The notes below the pieces were generated by a model. It saw only the letters and a program-made list of their open reading frames with translations. It had not been told where the DNA came from and made no database searches. Of a DNA stretch of 32,610 nt, positions 31,341 through 32,610 are shown in pieces. This stretch comes from Bacteroidales bacterium. GTDB lineage: Bacteria > Bacteroidota > Bacteroidia > Bacteroidales > VadinHA17. The number at the start of each line of letters is the position of its first letter. Positions within the stretch are counted from its first letter, which is position 1. The stretch covers positions 1 through 32,610 of the forward strand of contig JAHYJA010000021.1 in NCBI GenBank assembly GCA_019429325.1. Direction: 5' to 3'. Position numbers and translations under genes: made by a program.

Positions 31341-32246
31341 CTATCTCCTGCTGAGCATAAAAGTGGACCTGCCGATAATATTGTTTTCGAGGTATAGCTC
31401 AACGCTGTAATTACCTATGATGAAATCACCTGTATTGTCAACAAAAATACACATTTCAATATCCTGATTCATATAATCTACCAGGCGGCTGGCTGAATAG
31501 ATCAGCTGGTTGTCCCTGTAGGAAAAAATGTTGTCGGGGCTGTTGGTTATGACGAGGGAATCGGGTCTTATTACTCTCAGAAACACCTCTTTTTCGCCTG
31601 CCTGCGCGAGGGGATTTTCCCTGAGGGTAAAACAGACCCTGAGTTTGTTCAGAAGATTGATCCTTGAAGTCTCTTTCCGGTTCTTGTTTAATGCGACCGC
31701 GGCTATATCCTTGGCCTGAATGACAGAAGCCACAACAACTTTGGCACCAAGCTCCTCCTTAACCCTGGTCAGTTCAACATTGGTGCTCTGAACGGCGTCC
31801 ATCTGCTGTTTGATATCGATGTTTTCGGCAACAAGCTGTTTATTTCTGGTGTTAAGTGAATCGATCTGAACTATGTAGCTCTTCATAATCTCTCTCATCG
31901 TGGTGATCTCGCTCCGGTATTTTTTTATGAGCTGAACATTGGATGCATTGATTGACAACAACTGCACGATCCTGTCCTTTTCCTTATCAAGACTTGCCTG
32001 CAGGGTGTCGTTGTTTGCCACCATTGTATCGTAGGCATAAACCATCCTCCGCAGCTCGTTGGCAAGTGAATCCTTCTCATTGGTAAGAACTGTCTCCATT
32101 TCGATCATTTTGCCTCTCTGATCGAAATACATTACTACAATAAAAATCAATAATGCTGCCAGAATGATCGAAGTCGCGATCATGGCAATGGGAGCACTTT
32201 TTTTCTCAGGCCTTTCAACCGGCGTAATTTCTTTCTCGTCTGTCAT
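31341..32246 (-). CDS. membrane-anchored coiled-coil protein of unknown function
   Basis: A 301-residue protein with a short acidic and basic cytoplasmic N-terminus, one transmembrane helix (about residues 17-40, APIAMIATSIILAALLIFIVVMYF), a long coiled coil (about 45-175, heptads such as ETVLTNEKDSLANELRRMVYAYDTM and LNTRNKQLVAENIDIKQQMDAVQSTNVELTRVKEEL), and a C-terminal beta-rich domain (about 190-301, CFTLRENPLAQAGEKEVFLRVIRPDSLVI…NYSVELYLENNIIGRSTFMLSRR). I do not recognise a named family; similar proteins occur in Bacteroidota. The C-terminal part has the look of an immunoglobulin-like sandwich. It is transcribed towards hemW and its stop codon abuts the hemW stop codon. A divergent PurF-like gene starts 128 bases upstream. 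Confidence 0.85.
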   Translation of the reverse strand: MTDEKEITPVERPEKKSAPIAMIATSIILAALLIFIVVMYFDQRGKMIEMETVLTNEKDSLANELRRMVYAYDTMVANNDTLQASLDKEKDRIVQLLSINASNVQLIKKYRSEITTMREIMKSYIVQIDSLNTRNKQLVAENIDIKQQMDAVQSTNVELTRVKEELGAKVVVASVIQAKDIAAVALNKNRKETSRINLLNKLRVCFTLRENPLAQAGEKEVFLRVIRPDSLVITNSPDNIFSYRDNQLIYSASRLVDYMNQDIEMCIFVDNTGDFIIGNYSVELYLENNIIGRSTFMLSRR

Positions 32247-32278
32247 TTATTCTGTTGTCTTTAATTAATTTACTGGTA

Positions 32279-32286
32279 CAAAATTA
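32279..32286 (-). promoter_or_regulatory. -7 element (TAATTTTG) of the coiled-coil gene
   Basis: On the minus strand TAATTTTG fits TAnnTTTG, 33 bases before the ATG at 32246. Confidence 0.5.
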
Positions 32287-32319
32287 ATAATATCCCGATA
32301 ATTTTAATTAATCCGATTC

Positions 32320-32360
32320 ATTGATTAATTTTACAAGCTCACCAAACAATGTTAATCAAT
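32320..32360. promoter_or_regulatory. inverted repeat upstream of the PurF-like gene
   Basis: ATTGATTAA (32320-32328) and TTAATCAAT (32352-32360) are perfect 9-base arms 23 bases apart, ending 14 bases before the ATG at 32375. Their location suits an operator, but the region is AT-rich, so chance is not excluded. Confidence 0.35.
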
Positions 32361-32374
32361 TAATATTCAATTAT

Positions 32375-32610
32375 ATGAGTGGTTTTTTCGGGGTGGTTTC
32401 AAAGAACGATTGCGTGAAGGATGTGTTCTATGGAACTGATTATCATTCTCATCTGGGGACAAAACGGGCAGGGATGGTTTTTATTGTTCCCGGCAAAGGG
32501 TTCCGACGGTCAATACATAATCTCGAGAATGCATATTTCAGGAGCAAGTTTGAAGATGAGCTGGGAGGGTTCAGGGGATATTCCGGCCTCGGAGTAATAA
32601 GCGACACCGA
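32375..32610 (+). CDS. PurF-like amidophosphoribosyltransferase homologue, N-terminal part (Ser2)
   Basis: The first 78 residues of a gene cut by the window end. They resemble the N-terminal glutamine amidotransferase domain of PurF-type proteins: MSGFFGVVSKNDCVKDVFYGTDYHSHLGTKRAGM, then IHNLENAYFRSKFEDELGGF and GLGVISDT. In PurF the first residue after Met is the nucleophilic Cys (MCGI.G); here it is Ser2. This matches a second PurF-like paralogue found in Bacteroidota, which usually has Gly or Ser there. It may lack glutaminase activity and use ammonia, or have another role. The phosphoribosyltransferase domain is outside the window. Confidence 0.8.
   Translation, partial: MSGFFGVVSKNDCVKDVFYGTDYHSHLGTKRAGMVFIVPGKGFRRSIHNLENAYFRSKFEDELGGFRGYSGLGVISDT

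Overview
The window looks like a chromosomal segment from a member of the Bacteroidota, most likely a Bacteroidales or Marinilabiliales-type environmental lineage. The evidence is protein content (DUF4292 lipoprotein, YwbE, TP0108-type phosphofructokinase, Bacteroidota-style PheS, YbeY and PurF-like proteins), several upstream sequences matching the Bacteroidota -7 promoter element TAnnTTTG (often TATCTTTG/A), few obvious Shine-Dalgarno sequences, and many lipoproteins. It is mostly housekeeping DNA with no integrase, transposase, phage gene, CRISPR array or tRNA/rRNA gene that I can see.

Layout. 1-4.6 kb (+): the end of an acyl-CoA thioesterase, a Tat-exported aldo/keto reductase, a secreted SMP-30/gluconolactonase-like protein, YwbE, 6-phosphofructokinase and a HAD phosphatase. 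4.6-5.0 kb: a gene-free patch of palindromic repeats. 5.0-10.1 kb (-): UvrC, another repeat patch, an AAA ATPase with a DUF4143 C-terminus, and a PLP-dependent decarboxylase. 10.3-11.5 kb (+): a second DUF4143 ATPase. 11.7-13.3 kb (-): adenine deaminase. 13.3-13.8 kb: three tandem copies of a 172-bp repeat. 13.9-21.8 kb (-): a tightly overlapping run transcribed as flippase, TPR lipoprotein, DUF4292 lipoprotein, EnvC-like protein, RsbW-like ATPase, YbeY, MnmG. 21.9-24.7 kb (+): cyclophilin lipoprotein, PheS, Crp/Fnr regulator. 24.7-28.2 kb (-): NadA, MORN-repeat protein, RuvB. 28.25-28.8 kb: a very AT-rich divergent gap. 28.8-31.3 kb (+): RpiB, Rrf2 regulator, HemW, with a VanZ-like gene on the other strand. 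31.3-32.25 kb (-): a membrane-anchored coiled-coil protein. The right edge holds the start of a PurF-like protein.

The strongest non-coding observation is a pair of chromosomal centromere (parS) sequences 780 bp apart: TGTTCCACGTGAAACA inside the adenine deaminase gene (13076-13091) and the fully palindromic TGTTCCACGTGGAACA 2 bp beyond the mnmG stop codon (13856-13871). They flank the 172-bp tandem repeats and imply that this segment is origin-proximal. The second theme is the two DUF4143 ATPases. Each carries TTGGAA/TTCCAA-containing repeated or palindromic DNA over its promoter, three copies at exact 32-bp spacing in one and a palindrome overlapping the -7 element in the other. This suggests autorepression or a shared regulator. 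I did not find a convincing new multi-gene defence or biosynthetic system.
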